Positions 9,127-18,284 of a stretch of DNA of 64,000 nucleotides are shown here, one piece after another. A model generated the notes under the pieces. That model did not search any database. It saw only the letters and a program-made list of their open reading frames with translations, and was not told the DNA's origin. Origin of the DNA: Metallosphaera sedula DSM 5348 (GTDB lineage: Archaea > Thermoproteota > Thermoprotei_A > Sulfolobales > Sulfolobaceae); assembly GCF_000016605.1 (NCBI RefSeq), contig NC_009440.1, positions 2,082,001-2,146,000 of the forward strand, read 5' to 3'. The stretch's first letter is position 1, and each line of letters begins with the position of its first letter. The position numbers and the translations under genes are program-made.

Positions 9127-9546
9127 ATGCAAGAGGATATTACTGAAAAAGCAAAGAAAATGTATGAGAGCGGGAGATCCATAAGGGAGATAGCCAAGGA
9201 GCTTAGCCTAAGTTACTCCAGAGCCAGAAGAATACTTAAGGATAGTGGGGTTCAATTTCGAGGTAAGACACCACCTGAACTGATTCAGCAGGTGATCGAG
9301 TATGGAAAGCAAGGGTATAGTGCAAACAAGATCAGCAAGCTTCTCAAGATGAACTCCAACACTGTTCTCAGAATACTGAAGAAGCATAATCTAGTTAAGA
9401 CCAAAAGAAAGCTAACACAGGACAAGATTCAACGTATCATGGAAATGTATAAGAATGGTTCGTCCATTTACAAGATAGCAAAGGAACTTGATATCTCTAC
9501 TAACTTGGTAGTATACTACCTGAAAAAGTTACAGTTGAAAAGCTGA
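9127..9546 (+). CDS. cbp1: Tripartite HTH protein, probable CRISPR repeat-binding protein Cbp1
   Basis: 139 residues made of three consecutive helix-turn-helix units at about 12-45, 55-90 and 100-135, each with a S/Y-x-x-x-I-x-K-x-L core. This tripartite architecture and size match Sulfolobales Cbp1 (first found as the SRSR/CRISPR repeat-binding protein), which binds CRISPR repeats together with chromatin protein and controls internal transcription of long arrays. From memory, a CdvB paralogue and Cbp1 are also near neighbours in Saccharolobus, which supports the call. No CRISPR repeats are in this window. The TrpRS gene ends next to it, tail to tail. Confidence 0.7.
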   Translation: MQEDITEKAKKMYESGRSIREIAKELSLSYSRARRILKDSGVQFRGKTPPELIQQVIEYGKQGYSANKISKLLKMNSNTVLRILKKHNLVKTKRKLTQDKIQRIMEMYKNGSSIYKIAKELDISTNLVVYYLKKLQLKS

Positions 9547-10692
9547 TTATTCGTGAATTTTCTCCCACATCTGAACTGCTAGCTTGCCCTCGTACTTGAA
9601 ATCCTTAACCATTTCCTTGGCCTTCTCCCTTCTTTCGCGGTGCTTCTCTAGGAAGTTGTTGAGTTTCTCGACTAGGATTTGCTTTATCTCGCCCGTAAGC
9701 ATCTTCCCTGATTTGTACTCCTCCCCAATTTTACGTATTCTTTCATCGTCCTCCTCAAAGAAGTAATAGAGCCACTGATAGGGAACGTCTATATCCAAGT
9801 TGGCACCAAGTTTTCTCTGAAGCTCAATTGTGGGCTGCCCCCCAGAGAAAGCGTACTTCATGATCTTTCTCTCCACAGTCTTTGGATCATCTGAAAGATA
9901 TATTGCGGATTCAGGAATCGAGGAGCTCATCTTTCCTTCAGGACCTGTTAATGGGGGTAGAAATTTGCTATGTATTTGTGCCGCCTTATAATATCCTAGG
10001 CTCTCTGCAATGTCCCTCTGCAACCTCCAATACGGGTCCTGGTCTATTCCTGCTGGTATGAGACATCTCCTTTTCTCAAACATTGTGGGTACTATCTGAA
10101 GGGACGGATAGAAGATGATTCCTATATTTGAGGATACGTCTAACCCAAAGGTAGCCTTCACTTCCGAGAAAGTTAGCTTCTTCGCAATCTTAATGGCTAG
10201 AGGATACATGTTTCTGATATACTCAGTGTCCTGGAAGATGAAGGTCTTGTCAGGATCGAAACCGGCAGCTATAATGTCAAGAATATTGTCTAAGGCCCAT
10301 TGCCTAGTTTGATCCAAGGTGTAATCCAGGTTTCTCATGAACTTTTCGTCGTCTGTAATCTCTATGTAGACGTTAACTCCAAATTTCTGCTGGAGCCATG
10401 CAGTGAAAATGAACGGAATCATGTGACCTATATGCATACCTAGTGATGGAGCCCTACCCGTGTATAGGAAGAAACCCTTACCTGCCTTCCAATCCTTAAG
10501 GACAAGGTCAAGGTCCCTATGGGAGAAAAAGATTTCCCTCCTAAGCATGGGGTGCATTTCCCCAACTATTGAACGTATCTCCTGTCTTAACTCCTCGGTT
10601 ATCTTCTGAGTTCCAAACTGGATAATCAACCTATCATAGTCAACCTTACCCTTAACTTCCCAAGGGGTAACAGAGTAGTTTCCTTCGGCCAC
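9547..10692 (-). CDS. trpS: Tryptophanyl-tRNA synthetase
   Basis: 381-residue class I aminoacyl-tRNA synthetase. It has the signature pair: GMHIGHMIPF (HIGH motif, about residue 86) and GKMSSSIP (KMSKS-type motif, about residue 253). N-terminal VTPWEVKGKVDYDRLI is the conserved start of archaeal/eukaryotic TrpRS. Charges tRNA-Trp in the cytoplasm. ATG start; convergent with the Cbp1-like gene and in the same direction as the CdvB gene upstream. Confidence 0.95.
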   Translation of the reverse strand: MAEGNYSVTPWEVKGKVDYDRLIIQFGTQKITEELRQEIRSIVGEMHPMLRREIFFSHRDLDLVLKDWKAGKGFFLYTGRAPSLGMHIGHMIPFIFTAWLQQKFGVNVYIEITDDEKFMRNLDYTLDQTRQWALDNILDIIAAGFDPDKTFIFQDTEYIRNMYPLAIKIAKKLTFSEVKATFGLDVSSNIGIIFYPSLQIVPTMFEKRRCLIPAGIDQDPYWRLQRDIAESLGYYKAAQIHSKFLPPLTGPEGKMSSSIPESAIYLSDDPKTVERKIMKYAFSGGQPTIELQRKLGANLDIDVPYQWLYYFFEEDDERIRKIGEEYKSGKMLTGEIKQILVEKLNNFLEKHRERREKAKEMVKDFKYEGKLAVQMWEKIHE

Positions 10693-10739
10693 AAGAAGAA
10701 GTAAAACTTAGGAAAATAAAATATCTTGGGCCCTAGGGC

Positions 10740-11375
10740 TTATGCCCTTTGGGCCAGCGCATTCACGGGAAGGTCTGGGAACTTCTCTTTCATTCTCTGT
10801 TCCGCTATTGCGGATGCCTCTTCCAAGATCTTCCTGGCCTCTGGAGTAGCTGCGGATGCGTAGGAGTATCCTCCTGCGAAGTCACCTGCCTCTATTACCA
10901 CCGTCTGCAAGTCCTCGGATAGCGAGGAGAGCTCCAAAGATATCTCTGGCATAACTCCCTTCAGCACGGACTTTAGCTCATTAACTACACCTACCACGGG
11001 TATAAGATTTACAAAGACCTCACTGATCTCGCTTACTGTCTCGAGCCTAAGCTGAACCTGCTCTAGAGCTATTTGCGTCATTATAAGTTGCTTGCTCATT
11101 TTTCTAATCTCGGCTACCTCGTTTGCGTACATTGCAGCCCTGCTTGTATCCTTCGCCATTTGGGCACTTACTACCCTCTCAAAGAGTGTCCTGTCCCTCT
11201 CCTGTAGCCTCGCTATATGAACATCCAATCTATTTATCATTGATCCAAGCTTGTATCTAGCCTGGACAATCCTGTATTTCAGGGGTTCCTTGCTCTTGAA
11301 AGCACCCTTGAATCCTTCCCATGCACTCTTATCATCAGATCCAGCCCAATACTTTTGGAAATCTTTTCCAAGCAT
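10740..11375 (-). CDS. ESCRT-III homologue, CdvB paralogue (CdvB1/CdvB2 type)
   Basis: 211 residues with the ESCRT-III core: basic first helical hairpin ([20 protein letters not shown]), a second helix rich in Arg/Glu ([20 protein letters not shown]) and an acidic C-terminal helix ending in a KFPDLP-like segment that may be a MIM2-type motif for CdvC/Vps4. It lacks the long linker and winged-helix CdvA-binding tail of CdvB itself, so it is one of the short paralogues that constrict the membrane during division. The exact paralogue is not certain. Confidence 0.82.
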   Translation of the reverse strand: MLGKDFQKYWAGSDDKSAWEGFKGAFKSKEPLKYRIVQARYKLGSMINRLDVHIARLQERDRTLFERVVSAQMAKDTSRAAMYANEVAEIRKMSKQLIMTQIALEQVQLRLETVSEISEVFVNLIPVVGVVNELKSVLKGVMPEISLELSSLSEDLQTVVIEAGDFAGGYSYASAATPEARKILEEASAIAEQRMKEKFPDLPVNALAQRA

Positions 11376-11612
11376 CTTGATATGTATATTGGACCTGCTA
11401 CGGTTAAAAGAGAGAGGAGACAGTAATATGGAATTAACAGAAAGGAATTGGTAAATTGAAAATCATCAATTTACTTTTAATATATGCAAGCGCGACCGTC
11501 CGCACCCTTGAATCTGAGGGCTTAAGTTCGTTGCCTTTTGTGTCTATCCCTAGGGTTCACCAGGATCCAATGTTTATAACTTACGGTAACGCTAATAATA
11601 ACGTGATATTTC

Positions 11613-11873
11613 TTGCCCTCCGTTCAGATTGACGACGCGGACGTGGATATCCTCACGATGGAAAATAGGGTAAATGTTTACATCGATCTCAGAGGAATGG
11701 AGACGAGAGAATCGAGCATCGCAATCCGAGCAGATATCTCAACAGTTTACGTCTATGATATGGATTCTAGAAACGTAATAAAGATAGTGAGATTACCAGT
11801 CCAAATTAAGACCTCTCCTGTCTCCTATTACCTGAGAAACGGGGTACTTGGTATAACCCTTGAGAGGTTATAG
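11613..11873 (+). CDS. Hsp20/alpha-crystallin-like small protein
   Basis: 86 residues that follow the alpha-crystallin domain order: VNVYIDLRGMETRESSIAIR (strands 2-3), VYVYD, then a LP-x5-SPVSYYLRNGVLGITLERL end that mirrors the conserved A-x-x-x-N-G-V-L motif. Too short for a full sHsp; there is no IxI tail, so a chaperone-like or CS-domain role is only inferred. TTG start; the AlaX gene begins 2 bp after its stop, so they are one operon. Confidence 0.65.
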   Translation: MPSVQIDDADVDILTMENRVNVYIDLRGMETRESSIAIRADISTVYVYDMDSRNVIKIVRLPVQIKTSPVSYYLRNGVLGITLERL

Positions 11874-11875
11874 AC

Positions 11876-12583
11876 ATGGTTACTGAGGAGTTATATGCAA
11901 AGGATTCGTATATAAAGAATTTTTCAGCAAAAGTAACTAAGATAGTGCCATCAGGTGTTATTCTGGATCGAACGGCCTTTCATCCCAGAGGTGGGGGACT
12001 AGAGTCTGACACGGGCGCACTCATTCTAGGGGGGAACACATACAGGGTAACGGAGGTCAAGTTTGAGGGAAATGAGATCGTTCATGTCCTTGAAAAGTTA
12101 GATGGTTTAAGAGAAGGAGACGAGGTTGAGGGCAGGATAGACTGGGAGCGAAGGTACAGGATGATGAGACTTCATACCGCGTCCCATATCATAGCATCAA
12201 TTGCGTTTTCTAAGTACAACGCCCTTATCACTGGGGGGAATATTACCCCTGAGTACGCCAAGGACGATTTCAATGTGGAGAACAAGGATTTACTTCCAAA
12301 AATAGTGGAGGAGGCAAATGAAATAGCAAAGAGGGGGATTAAGGTAAAGGTATACTTCTTACCTAGGGAGGAGGCTATGAAGATACCGGGTGTAGTTAAG
12401 CTAGCAGAGAAGATGCCACCTGAACTGGAAACCTGGAGAATTGTGGAGATTGAGGGAATAGACATACAGGCCGACGGTGGACCTCACGTAAGCAACACGG
12501 AGGAAATAGGAAGCATAGAGGTTATCAAGGTCGAGAACCGTGGTAAGGGAAAGAAAAGGCTCTACTACACCGTAAAGCCGTAG
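11876..12583 (+). CDS. alaX: AlaX-type alanyl-tRNA editing protein
   Basis: 235 residues resembling the editing domain of alanyl-tRNA synthetase. Features: DRTAFHPRGGG near residue 31-41, the zinc motif H100-TAS-H104, and DGGPHVSNTEEIG near 203. The third ligand, often Cys in CGGTH, is Asp in this copy (DGGPH), as may be a lineage variant. The enzyme hydrolyses Ser- or Gly-mischarged tRNA-Ala in trans. Downstream is the convergent aminotransferase gene. Confidence 0.87.
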   Translation: MVTEELYAKDSYIKNFSAKVTKIVPSGVILDRTAFHPRGGGLESDTGALILGGNTYRVTEVKFEGNEIVHVLEKLDGLREGDEVEGRIDWERRYRMMRLHTASHIIASIAFSKYNALITGGNITPEYAKDDFNVENKDLLPKIVEEANEIAKRGIKVKVYFLPREEAMKIPGVVKLAEKMPPELETWRIVEIEGIDIQADGGPHVSNTEEIGSIEVIKVENRGKGKKRLYYTVKP

Positions 12584-12584
12584 G

Positions 12585-13556
12585 TCAGGATATGTAACTG
12601 AGATTCTCGATGATTTCCTGGATGGTTGAGAGTAGATCTGAGTAACCAGGTCTTAGGGAAAATCTAACATGGTTTTGCCTCAAACCCACGAAGTTTGAGC
12701 AATCCCTCACGTAGTATCCTCGCCTTAGTAATTCCTTGTTTAGTAACTCTGCGGTGACCGTGGCCTCAGCTAGAACGTAAGGTGCATGGGATCTATATAT
12801 TTTCAATCCATGGCCTTGAATTCTCTCAACCTCCTCTAAACTTCTTCTCACCTCTTCACGGGATCTAACTAGGAAGCTTCTCGCCTCTTTGAGATCCATG
12901 TTGGAGAATACATAGTACGCGATTGCGTTAATCCTCCAGGGAGGGGCTCGACGCTCCAGGAGACTACTCTTACTTCCTATGGTGAAGCCTATCCTTAATC
13001 CAGGAACCGAGAAGGTCTTTGTGAAGGAGGATATTAAGAGTAGGTTGGGGAATTCCTTCACCAAGTCAACAAAGGAATCCACGGGACTTATGTCAGCGAA
13101 AGACTGGTCAATCACCAGGGTCTTACCCTCCTGTAGGAATGGGATCACCTCTTCTCTGGGGAGTGAGGCACCAGTTGGATTATTGGGATGACTAGTAATT
13201 ACCTTTTGTCCCTGAAGGGTGAACCTGAACTCGTAGTCCTCGTGAGCCAGGTAAACTGATCCCCTGGGATATTCTTGGTAGTTGGGTTCTGGTACGAAGA
13301 AGTCGTGATCGAGAAGAGAGATGGCCTCGCTAGCTCCATTGAATACGCCTATCATTTCCTCGTCTACGTCATAAAGGTCTGAAATGACCCTTTTCAGTTG
13401 CCTATATTCGTCTGGGTAGAAGGAGTAAACCCTGTTCCTCACCGCATCCTCAACTAATTCCTCAAGGAATCTAGGAACACCTAACGGATTGAGGTTGACA
13501 CTGAAGTCCCTGATTGACGATGGTCTCCCCTTTTCCCATTTCAAGCCTCCGTGCAT
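12585..13556 (-). CDS. Class I/II aminotransferase, CobD/HisC-like
   Basis: About 323 residues. The N-terminus (HGGLKWEKG then DFSVNLNPLGVP) is characteristic of threonine-phosphate decarboxylase CobD and histidinol-phosphate aminotransferase relatives. SHPNNPTGASLP is the fold I PLP-binding segment, SSFTKTFSVPGLRIGF holds the Schiff-base Lys, and VRFSLRP the substrate Arg. Cobalamin side-chain synthesis is the preferred role; no other cob gene is next to it, so HisC activity is an alternative. ATG at 13556 or GTG at 13559 both overlap the upstream regulator stop. Confidence 0.75.
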   Translation of the reverse strand: MHGGLKWEKGRPSSIRDFSVNLNPLGVPRFLEELVEDAVRNRVYSFYPDEYRQLKRVISDLYDVDEEMIGVFNGASEAISLLDHDFFVPEPNYQEYPRGSVYLAHEDYEFRFTLQGQKVITSHPNNPTGASLPREEVIPFLQEGKTLVIDQSFADISPVDSFVDLVKEFPNLLLISSFTKTFSVPGLRIGFTIGSKSSLLERRAPPWRINAIAYYVFSNMDLKEARSFLVRSREEVRRSLEEVERIQGHGLKIYRSHAPYVLAEATVTAELLNKELLRRGYYVRDCSNFVGLRQNHVRFSLRPGYSDLLSTIQEIIENLSYIS

Positions 13557-14134
13557 CACAATCCCTTTTCGTCGAAATAGTTCACTATCACGTTCTTTTC
13601 AGCTCTCCTGATGATCTCAGATAGCGAGGATACGCTTAACTCCAGCTTCTCTGCCAGAGCCCTTATGGTGATCTTCCTAGGAAACTCGTAATAACCGGCC
13701 TCAAGCGCTATCCTAAGTATTTGTTCTTGCCTGGCCGTGAGAATATCCTCTGTCTTATACTTAGTGACCTTTATCACCTTTACGTTGATGCCATGCTCAT
13801 GAAGCTCCCGCAACAGCTTTTTCAGTTCCTGGTACCCGCTTAAGATAACAGTCCAAACAGTTGAGTTTCCGTTGATCACACCATTAACGATGATGTACTT
13901 TGACAATATCTCCTCGACTACTCCTCTTACCTTAACCGTCCCGAGGTATTTCAGTTTAGAGACCTTACTGAAGTTTCCCTGTATTTTACCTAAATCATCT
14001 ACGCCCTTCACCTCAACGAGGAGCCTCTGAAGCTCTCCCTCCTGCTTTATATCGAGAATGGTAAGGGTCCCTTTTCCCAGGTTAAGGTCTAAGGGAGGTG
14101 CTGTAGGACTGATTAAAGTGACCCTAAGAATCAC
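13556..14134 (-). CDS. HTH-10 (bacterio-opsin activator-like) regulator
   Basis: 192 residues. The C-terminal 60 residues (TARQEQILRIALEAGYYEFP, then ITIRALAEKLELSVSSLSEIIRRAE) are the archaeal HTH-10 domain. The N-terminal 120 residues look like a small ligand-sensing or ACT-like alpha/beta region. It overlaps the aminotransferase start by 1-4 bp and is thus co-transcribed, which suggests control of cobalamin or amino-acid metabolism. Confidence 0.8.
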   Translation of the reverse strand: MILRVTLISPTAPPLDLNLGKGTLTILDIKQEGELQRLLVEVKGVDDLGKIQGNFSKVSKLKYLGTVKVRGVVEEILSKYIIVNGVINGNSTVWTVILSGYQELKKLLRELHEHGINVKVIKVTKYKTEDILTARQEQILRIALEAGYYEFPRKITIRALAEKLELSVSSLSEIIRRAEKNVIVNYFDEKGL

Positions 14135-14359
14135 GAGTATACACGGATTTCATGGTTATTTAGATTTGCTTTATGATTCATGTGAAATTGTGAAGTTCCG
14201 ACAGCTAGGAGGTTAGTAAGCCTCTAGGAAATAGTAGTAGATAGAACTAGATCTAATCCCTCTCATGAACATTTAAAAAACTATAACTTAAGGAGATCGA
14301 GATAAGTTTTATATATCTTGTTGTATTATTTTCATTGCCGCGGTAGTATAGCCCGGCCA

Positions 14360-14374
14360 TGCTCTGCGCCGAGA
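14360..14374 (+). other. Probable non-canonical tRNA intron
   Basis: About 14-15 nt that do not fit the tRNA fold, between D-loop GGCCA and the 3' strand of the D stem (about position 20/21). Introns at non-canonical sites, including the D-loop of tRNA-Glu, are known from Crenarchaeota and are cut by the heterotetrameric EndA enzyme at bulge-helix-bulge sites. Exact ends are ambiguous by one or two bases from sequence alone. Confidence 0.6.
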
Positions 14375-14382
14375 GTATGCGG

Positions 14383-14425
14383 GCCTTTCGAGCCCGTGAC
14401 CCGGGTTCAAATCCCGGCCGCGGCA
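14383..14425. repeat. attL: 43-bp direct repeat within the tRNA-Glu 3' part
   Basis: Identical over 43 bp to 30065-30107. It starts in the anticodon stem at GCCTTTCGAG and runs through the last tRNA base. This is the standard attachment core for integrases that use the 3' part of a tRNA gene. The intact tRNA lies on this side. Confidence 0.92.
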
Positions 14426-14538
14426 CTAATTTTACGTCGATTTGAAAGAGAGCTACGTTCTCTTTATAAAGGCGTAAATGGAACATAGAGCCTTATTTTT
14501 GGAACAGTGTCACTTTCTAATAAGTAAGGTAGGAAAAT

Positions 14539-16187
<1,649 letters not shown>

Positions 16188-16210
<23 letters not shown>

Positions 16211-16601
16211 CTTCCTTCACCCACTGTTCCTCAATGTACTTCTTTATGGTTTCACTGGACACGTTGCCGGCTGTGGATACAAAATAACTTCTGGACCAGA
16301 GCTTTTTATACTTCCTTAGCTCTGGGAATTTCTTCAGTATTAGTCTAGCAGACTTCCCCTTGAAGTAGTTTGCTAGATATGACGGCGAGTATCTTGGCGG
16401 GCAGTTTATGAAGAGGTGTATGTGGTCTGGCATGACTTCTAAGGCTATAATCTCACATCCTAGCTCCTTTGCTATTGATTTCAAAACCTCTTTAGTGTAT
16501 TCAGCTACCTTATTAGTTAGTATAGCTATTCGATATTTGGGGATCCATACGAAGTGGTAGTTGCACAGATATTTTACGTGTCTCGTGGATTTTAGTTCCA
16601 C
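16188..16601 (-). CDS. tnpA: TnpA Y1 HUH transposase
   Basis: 137 residues, the standard size of IS200-type Y1 transposases. HUH motif at H60-I-H62 (MPDHIHLF) and the catalytic tyrosine Y122 in TIKKYIEEQ. N-terminal STRHVKYLCNYHFVWIPKYR is the family signature. Acts as a dimer that cuts and joins single-stranded DNA at subterminal hairpins. Coding frame appears intact, so this copy could be mobile. Confidence 0.95.
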
Positions 16602-16740
16602 AATACTTTAAAGTATTCCATAGTATAAAAGCTTTACCCCGCCCCTAGAAGGGGCGAGGCTTGTCGTTCATTTGTCAAATCACGTTATAAATCGAAGACT
16701 ATTATACTCGTCGAGTACATGTTACACTAAGGGTAAAGGG

Positions 16741-17427
16741 ATGTTAAATCGTGAGGTACTAGCAAACGTATGGAACGATACTATAATTTGGTATATTGAA
16801 AGGTGTAGGTATTGGGCTAGATTGGTCGATTTGATGAGAATGGAGGATAATCATGACAAGAAATTGAGTCTTCTTGATAAGGCTTACGGTCTCTGGGGTC
16901 ATATATGGCATGAGCAGGACCTCGTTATGATATTTTCTCACATTCTTTTAAAAAACCTGGAGAATACGTCCGATGTACATCTTCATATAAGCTACGAGTT
17001 GAAACCGGAGAATTTCAGTGTTATAACGAGCTTTCATGAGAGATTGAGTAAGGCAGTTACCACCCTAAGAAAGGAGCTTAATATGAAAAGAGCATGGTTT
17101 CCTGAAATGGACCTAATTGTTACCGAAGATGAGCCGCCTTTCTTTTACTGTATAGAATTTAAATATTATCATTATTTTCCGACCACTTGGAATATAGTAG
17201 AAGATCTCAAAAGGAAAGTAGTTATATTGAACACTTTGAAGAAATATGAAGTCTGTAAAGATGCCGGGATATTTCTTTTAGATGATGGAATATGTAGAAA
17301 AAATGAAGAATTATGTAACAAGATAAATGAGGTGCTCAATGAGGCGAATTCGCTAATGATACTTAGTTATTACGTAAAATATGAAGAACTTCTGAACGCT
17401 TTAGCAAAGATTTCCTCCAAATCTTAA
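16741..17427 (+). CDS. PD-(D/E)XK nuclease-like protein
   Basis: 228 residues from the ATG at 16741 (a TTG at 16672 would add 23 low-complexity residues that reach into the IS end). The central part has D124 in EMDLIV, then E139-F-K141 after a hydrophobic strand (FYCIEF), the spacing of the PD-(D/E)XK nuclease active site. The N-terminal 100 residues are helical and Trp-rich. It might be a restriction-like, resolvase-like or defence nuclease; the motif alone does not decide. It follows directly after the IS605 insertion. Confidence 0.5.
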   Translation: MLNREVLANVWNDTIIWYIERCRYWARLVDLMRMEDNHDKKLSLLDKAYGLWGHIWHEQDLVMIFSHILLKNLENTSDVHLHISYELKPENFSVITSFHERLSKAVTTLRKELNMKRAWFPEMDLIVTEDEPPFFYCIEFKYYHYFPTTWNIVEDLKRKVVILNTLKKYEVCKDAGIFLLDDGICRKNEELCNKINEVLNEANSLMILSYYVKYEELLNALAKISSKS

Positions 17428-17530
17428 GCTTAACTTCCGTTATGGACTATATACAGTAATTCAAGGAAGAAACGATGCGAAGGGGAGGAGAAAGAGAATA
17501 TCGACTACTCGGCAAAGTAAAACTTTTCTC

Positions 17531-17626
17531 TAACTGCCCTAGAGTTAAACCTCATTCTTCCTTCAACTCTAACTTGGAACTTTCCTTCAGTTCAAGGTAA
17601 ATTTAGGGCTAACTCCCGTGGAGTTA
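17531..17626. promoter_or_regulatory. Two 17-bp palindromes, operator-like
   Basis: TAACTGCCCTAGAGTTA at 17531-17547 and TAACTCCCGTGGAGTTA at 17610-17626, 79 bp apart. The second has perfect 7-bp arms (TAACTCC/GGAGTTA); the first matches in five arm positions. They lie between the nuclease-like gene and the 200-residue membrane protein gene, in 253 bp without any open frame. They suit a dimeric repressor or an iteron-type origin element. Confidence 0.45.
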
Positions 17627-17681
17627 AAAATTTCGCCGAAAAGTATTTAGCTATAGAAGAAGAGTAAAAAAGTGAAAGATT

Positions 17682-18284
17682 ATGAGGAAGTTCAACTATA
17701 ATGAAATAGTGGTACTCAACCCGCTCCAGACTAGGTACCAAATGGTGTCGTCTAGGGTTTTCGTCCCTCTCTACGCTGCGGCTAATGACGGAATTTATAG
17801 AATGAATAGGAGAAAATTTGTGACAAAGTACGGTCCAAAGACTATAGGAACGTATATGCTAGGAACTTTCGGTGTCCTCATTTTACTTATAGGTATAGGT
17901 ATAGCAGTTTATCCATTCACTCCAACTACTGGAATGACTAGTGTTGATGGTCTAATTGCTATGCTCATAGGAGGGCTTATGCTGTATTTTGCTAGAAAAA
18001 ATGCAAGCAAACTGAATCAAAGAATAAGTGAAGAAAAAGGCATGGAAGGCGAAATAGTTTTACTGTGGAGCCAAGTGAAAACGATAACTGTAATGAACGT
18101 CAGGCAGGAAAACGTAGCTAACAGACCTAGTTTAGTTCTAAATACTGTAGCCCCTACTTACAAAGAAATAGGGGATTGGCACGTATTGACAACTGACGGG
18201 AGAGATGTAACAATACCAAATGTCGACGATCCTTATAACAAACTAAATTACGTAAAAAATAGATTTGATTTAAGTTTTTTATGA
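17682..18284 (+). CDS. Element membrane protein, 200 aa, unknown
   Basis: Two adjacent TM helices (about 57-80 and 88-104) divide a basic N-terminal region from a soluble C-terminal part of about 95 residues with alternating beta pattern ending in WHVLTTDGRDVTIPNVDDP. This looks like a membrane-anchored cytoplasmic PH-like domain, but I recognise no family. Its 3' end overlaps the convergent polytopic membrane protein by 6 bp. Confidence 0.7.
   Translation: MRKFNYNEIVVLNPLQTRYQMVSSRVFVPLYAAANDGIYRMNRRKFVTKYGPKTIGTYMLGTFGVLILLIGIGIAVYPFTPTTGMTSVDGLIAMLIGGLMLYFARKNASKLNQRISEEKGMEGEIVLLWSQVKTITVMNVRQENVANRPSLVLNTVAPTYKEIGDWHVLTTDGRDVTIPNVDDPYNKLNYVKNRFDLSFL

Larger units (their letters stand above)
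14337..14425 (+). tRNA. tRNA-Glu (anticodon TTC) with apparent D-loop intron
   Basis: The acceptor GCCGCGG at 14337 pairs with CCGCGGC ending at 14424, with discriminator A. The anticodon arm CGGGC-CTTTCGA-GCCCG gives TTC (Glu); the T arm is CCGGG-TTCAAAT-CCCGG. After the D-loop consensus AGCCCGGCCA there are about 14-15 extra bases (from TGCTCTGCG, around 14360-14374) before the 3' D-stem strand GTAT. Removing them leaves a normal tRNA of about 75 nt. CAT GCTCT and AGAGT ATG around the insert can pair. A TATA box (TTTTATATAT, near 14307) lies 25 bp upstream. The gene is the integration site of the following element. Confidence 0.93.

Noticed and set aside
11376-11612. C/D box or other sRNA in the 237-bp gap upstream of the Hsp20-like gene
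   Set aside because: A CTGA is present but no matching C box or stable hairpin was found.
14253-14486. 77-residue minus-strand frame across the tRNA-Glu gene
   Set aside because: It reads through the tRNA antisense and part of the flank; no start signal or family resemblance.
16661-16735. Short frame right of the IS (SFVKSRYKSKTIILVEYM) as leftover of the integrase
   Set aside because: Only about 20 codons with no catalytic residue; similarity to integrase middle region is too weak to claim.
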